DNA of 64,000 bases. Origin: Sitta carolinensis (lineage: Eukaryota; Chordata; Aves; Passeriformes; Sittidae). Under the pieces are notes generated by a model, which ran no database searches, had not been told where the DNA came from, and saw only the letters and a program-made list of their open reading frames with translations. Within the stretch, counting starts at the first letter, position 1; every line of letters begins with the position of its first letter. Made by a program: the position numbers and the translations under genes. Location of the stretch: positions 11,398,452-11,462,451 of the forward strand of contig CM063294.1 in NCBI GenBank assembly GCA_032173965.1. Direction: 5' to 3'. Below, in pieces: positions 60,401-64,000 of the stretch.

Positions 60401-62983
60401 TGCCTAATCTGTTGGTGCAAGCTGCTAAGAGCTGACCTTTCTCTCTGAATTAAGATCATCGAGTGGTAAAAGACCTGTTCATTGCTGCAGCTCCCTCTGA
60501 AGCAAGAATCCAGTGAGCCAAGCAAGGGCTCCCTTCCAAGGTGAGCCCAAGTACAAAGCAAGCCATGCAGTTTAGAAACAGAAGCTAATCCTCTCATTAA
60601 AAAACTAAGACACCCAAAGCTGCAACCTGCAAGCAGAACAACCTACAGTCCATTTATAGAATATGCTGATTGTGTCCCAGTTATAAAAATCTAGCACTGT
60701 TCATGGACAAACAGCTTCTTGTTCCACAGGCATTAAAACATTCATAAAGACATCGACTCAGGCCATCTAGTGGCTCCACAGTCAGCACTACTCGGCTAAT
60801 GAGAGCATTAATAACTTAAGGAAAGCAGCAGTCAGACACAAAGCACTGGAAGGTGACTCTGCCACAGAAATGCAAAGGGATCCTAATGACAGACATACTG
60901 TAGTAACTGAGAATGTAAGATGTCAACTCTGTTTGATGCTGGTCTCACTTCCATGCAATACTGCTGCAGAACTGTCACAAGGGAAGTCTAGGGCTAATTT
61001 TTCTTTCTTCACTCCCAAAATCTTAGACACCAACATTTGGGAAGCCTGGTCCCAGCTGCAGTGCCCCGGTTTCCCGTTCTCCATGAACTGCATGGACCAG
61101 CTAAGCTGGCAGGAAAGCTCAGACACAGCCTCAGCTGTGTGGATGAGAGAGGTGGAAACTTCTGAGCCTCCTACTCAACACATCAGGCTGGAGAGTTTGG
61201 GGGGCACACAGCTGTGTCCTGGTTTGCTCCCAGCTGCCAGGCACAGCACTAGATGGCCTCCAACACATCTGAAACATGGGACACAACCCTACAAGTGGCA
61301 ACAAAAGGGCTTCTTGCTTCTGGAGCTCTGCAGAGGGAGCCACCCTGCTTGTTTTGGGAGACCAGGGAAGAATCTCATTGCCTTCACATGAAAGACATCC
61401 CAGAGCAGAGCTTCCCTGGCCCTCTGAGGGGCAATGTACTAACCATGCTCATCAAGCATCCCACAGGGGTCCCATCCCCATCACCCCAGAGCTGGCTGCA
61501 TGATACCCTTCTCTTGCAACACCTCTGCACAGGCAGCTAGACAATGCCTGGCAAAGGAATCCTGTTTACTAATTTACACAGCATCTGTTCACTGCATCAT
61601 CATTCACAGCTTTTACCAGAAAATGCTGCTGCTCCCTTCAGTACAAGACTAAGCCAGGGGAACTAGTAAATGTGTTTTTGCAACAACTTCATTTTAAACC
61701 AGATTTTAAAAAATACTTGCTTCAGATCGACTTGAACCAATGGTCCTCCATTCATTTTTTAATGTCAGTACATTCCAGCTCCGGGATGAGACAATCCTGG
61801 TTTACTGTCTGGCATATCCCACAGCCAAACCAGAAGGGGTAACGCCTTGCACTGCTCACTCATTGCACACAAGGGAGAGGGTACCAGGAAAATGTCCATC
61901 AGTCCCACATCTCTGCCAAAACAAACGGATTTCCAGTCACAGTAAACTGTACAGTGCTGTGGGTGCTGGGAAATGAGAACAGATTAATAGCACATTTCCA
62001 CAAGGCTAGAACACCACTGACCACAGGACTCAAGAAACTACAGACTGATGAACAAATGGATAAAGACCAGTGGCTAATCTCAGCCCTGACTTAGCCTTCA
62101 AACCTCTAAAGGAAGAATGGAAATTGTCTTCACACAGTAGATTTAACTCTGAGAAATCTTAGAGACGAGTGCTAAAAAAGGTTATAGGAAGCAAATTTGG
62201 AACCTGATATTCAAAGTCTTCACCTGTAAGAACTGTAAATTATTTAAAAACCCTCTGCAAATCTTTCACCTTGAAGATTCAACAGTGAGTGACAAACTGA
62301 CTGCAAAGTGAATGGACCAGAAACCCAGACTCCTCATGGCTAATAACAACAGACATATTCCCAACACTTGGCTGCACTTCCACTACAGCTCATTCCTTCA
62401 TCAGAGCTATGATTTGGAAAGTAATAATACTCAACCTGTTTGAAATATATTTGGTTCAGGGCAAAAAAATACTAATTTCATTTTACAATGATGGGCTTCT
62501 TTTTTTTTTTTTTTTTTTTTTATTGGAAACCTAAATCTTGTCTTCAATACTTTACTTATATGGAGTTTGGAAGATAAAGCACCTACGTGGGAACACTTCA
62601 GTGGGTGGTATAGCAGCTACAAAAAGTCCTGCAGGGTCCTGGATAACAAAATCATTTAACACCAGGCCCCAGTGGGAAATAAAACAAAAAGAAAAAAAAA
62701 AAAAAACAAACCATTTGAAACACATTCAGACTCCTCTGAAAACAGAGTTTCTGTTCAGTCTCAGCACAGAAGTGGCTCTGGCAAAGCCTTTAAAATTCCA
62801 CCATCCCCGGAAGAGAAGGATGCAGCATCTTCACAATAAAGTCTGGCCTGCTAGTTAACCTTCTCCTGAGATTCTCCCTTTTACCTTCATTAAGTGTTTA
62901 AAAAAAAGTATTAAAAAAATTTTTGTAACCCTCCCCAGTAAAAACTATAATTGTAAAATATATATATTTTTTCTCTCAGTCTT
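57476..62983 (-). other. GALNT10: GALNT10 3' UTR (distal end uncertain) with polyadenylation signals
   Basis: Downstream of the GALNT10 stop the minus strand is AT-rich and non-coding. Minus-strand AATAAA occurs at 62519-62524, 59599-59604 and 57476-57481. The last would give a 3' UTR of about 5.5 kb. The first is followed directly by a genomic A-run (the T-run at 62500-62521 on the + strand), which would mimic a poly-A tail in cDNA. No other gene is recognised within. Confidence 0.5.
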
Positions 62984-63151
62984 TTAAAGATCAAGGTTTC
63001 TGTTAAATTTTTCCAAGATGGTTGAGTTTGTGTGTTCAAATATCCACTGCTGTGTTGGAGATGAAGGATTGCAGCTATTCATAAAGATCTTTCGATCACT
63101 CTCACTGCAGTCCATACAGCTGCTGCTGACTGGGTGGTAGAGGGTCTTGTC
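62984..63151 (-). CDS. GALNT10: GALNT10 last coding exon: end of the ricin-type lectin domain
   Basis: The minus strand gives acceptor CTCCTCCAG followed by [20 protein letters not shown], then [20 protein letters not shown] and [12 protein letters not shown], then Leu-Asp-Leu and TAA at 62984-62986. GALNT10 is a type II Golgi membrane enzyme that adds GalNAc from UDP-GalNAc to Ser/Thr, favouring already glycosylated peptides. This exon carries the last repeat of its C-terminal (QxW)3 lectin domain, with QQW and cysteines in SCMDC and NSCN. As I recall, human GALNT10 ends at FNRN, so LDL would be a three-residue extension. Phase 0. Confidence 0.97.
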   Translation of the reverse strand, partial: DKTLYHPVSSSCMDCSESDRKIFMNSCNPSSPTQQWIFEHTNSTILEKFNRNLDL

Positions 63152-63862
63152 CTGGAGGAGAGAAATTTGATGTGAGGTTGCTTAAGTGGAGAAGAAAAGT
63201 TGATTTAAAATCAACCGAAAGAAGTCTTCAAAACCAAGGCGAGCTATTATGTCACTTGGCTGTATCTGAAGTTGTTCCACACTTAACTGGTTGACAAGTG
63301 TCTGGGTTCATTCCCACCCCCTCCAGCAGAATGCAGCCCAGTCCTCACACCTGCACTGGGACTCTCTAAAGCTTCCCAGGGCTCTCCAGGCTGGAATCCT
63401 GCTGCATCCCTCCCTCCGGGCATCCTGCCAGCAGATTGCAAGGACTAGGACAGGGCACTTAGACAAGAATTTACTTACCTGTGGCCCACAATAGCATTGC
63501 TTAGTAGGAGGATGAATAAATCCTTATCTGCTTTTGGCAGGACATTCCAGTGCTCAGAACAAACCAATTCTCAGAACACCTCTTTGCAAACACAAGGGAG
63601 TTGCATCACCTCCCTGTCAGCTGTGGGACACTGCAGTGTCCTCTGCTGGGAGCCCTGGGTCCTCACCTTTCTAACCAGTGGAACAGGGGAGCCAGCTCTT
63701 TTTAATCAATGGTACAAAGACAACAGGCTGTCTGCAGATTCTCTACATTACAGCTACATGAAGAGTAGGAATAAAACACGAGTGGAGACATTTTCAGGAA
63801 ACGTAAGCGCCTCAGGCAATTTGACACCCTGGATGAGAATACGCCCACGCACACAGACTCAC
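63152..63862 (-). other. GALNT10: GALNT10 last intron
   Basis: A short (711 nt) intron with donor GTGAGT (63857-63862) and acceptor CTCCTCCAG. It contains no recognisable gene or repeat. Confidence 0.92.
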
Positions 63863-64000
63863 TTTTCTGTATCTCCAGAGCTGGTTCCCCTTCATTCCAT
63901 GACAGTCATAGAGGGTCACAGGGCTGCTGTGGGAAATGGCATCAAAACAAAACTTCTTGGTATGCTGAGGATCCCCTGGACGGATGTCCTCTCTCCAGCT
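63863..64000 (-). CDS. GALNT10: GALNT10 penultimate coding exon, cut by the window edge
   Basis: The minus strand encodes 46 codons in frame to the window edge: [46 protein letters not shown], then donor GTGAGT. It matches the human GALNT10 lectin-domain segment with a few substitutions (human AISHTSP, DCHSMKG, LWKYRK). It includes a QLW motif of the ricin-type beta-trefoil and a conserved YDCH cysteine. The exon continues beyond 64000, and the catalytic domain lies off the window. Confidence 0.97.

Overview
This is vertebrate nuclear DNA and almost certainly avian. The protein-coding exons belong to three vertebrate genes. The one clear transposable element is a 5'-truncated CR1 LINE of the bird type, ending in the characteristic ATTCTGTG octamer repeats. 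Introns are compact and promoters sit in CpG islands. A songbird-like bird is my best guess, but the species cannot be read from the sequence.

Layout. Positions 1 to about 31.5 kb hold no recognisable protein-coding gene; this is the 5' flank of HAND1. It contains an isolated CpG-rich island near 8 kb, a 32-bp minisatellite of about 50 copies (9.75-11.37 kb), a decayed ~21-bp repeat (14.9-15.2 kb), several homopolymers and a few stretches that look like non-coding regulatory DNA. HAND1 (two exons, + strand) occupies 32.1-34.2 kb inside a large CpG island, with a TATA box and inverted CCAAT box. From 34.2 kb to at least 42 kb there is again no gene, but a second CpG-rich block lies at 36.2-36.8 kb. 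SAP30L (four coding exons, - strand) runs from its CpG-island promoter at about 54 kb down to its stop codon at 47.55 kb. Its 3' UTR may extend as far as 42.1 kb and would then contain the CR1 copy. GALNT10 (- strand) enters from the right edge: its last two coding exons, encoding the end of the ricin-type lectin domain, lie at 62.98-64.0 kb, followed by a 3' UTR that may reach 57.48 kb.

The order GALNT10 - SAP30L - HAND1, with SAP30L and HAND1 convergent, matches the human 5q33 neighbourhood as I recall it. HAND1 is a bHLH developmental regulator of heart, limb and extra-embryonic mesoderm. SAP30L is a Sin3/HDAC corepressor subunit. GALNT10 is a Golgi mucin-type O-glycosyltransferase. They are syntenic neighbours, not a pathway.

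Most notable points: the HAND1 first exon as given has a one-base frame break just before the basic region, probably a sequence error; a four-codon upstream ORF with a strong initiation context precedes HAND1; about 11 minisatellite units carry a perfect NR5A/ERR-type CCAAGGTCA; and the GATA-type 8-mer CTTATCAG/CTGATAAG appears six times upstream of HAND1 while I found none downstream. I found no bacterial, viral or otherwise novel multigene system.
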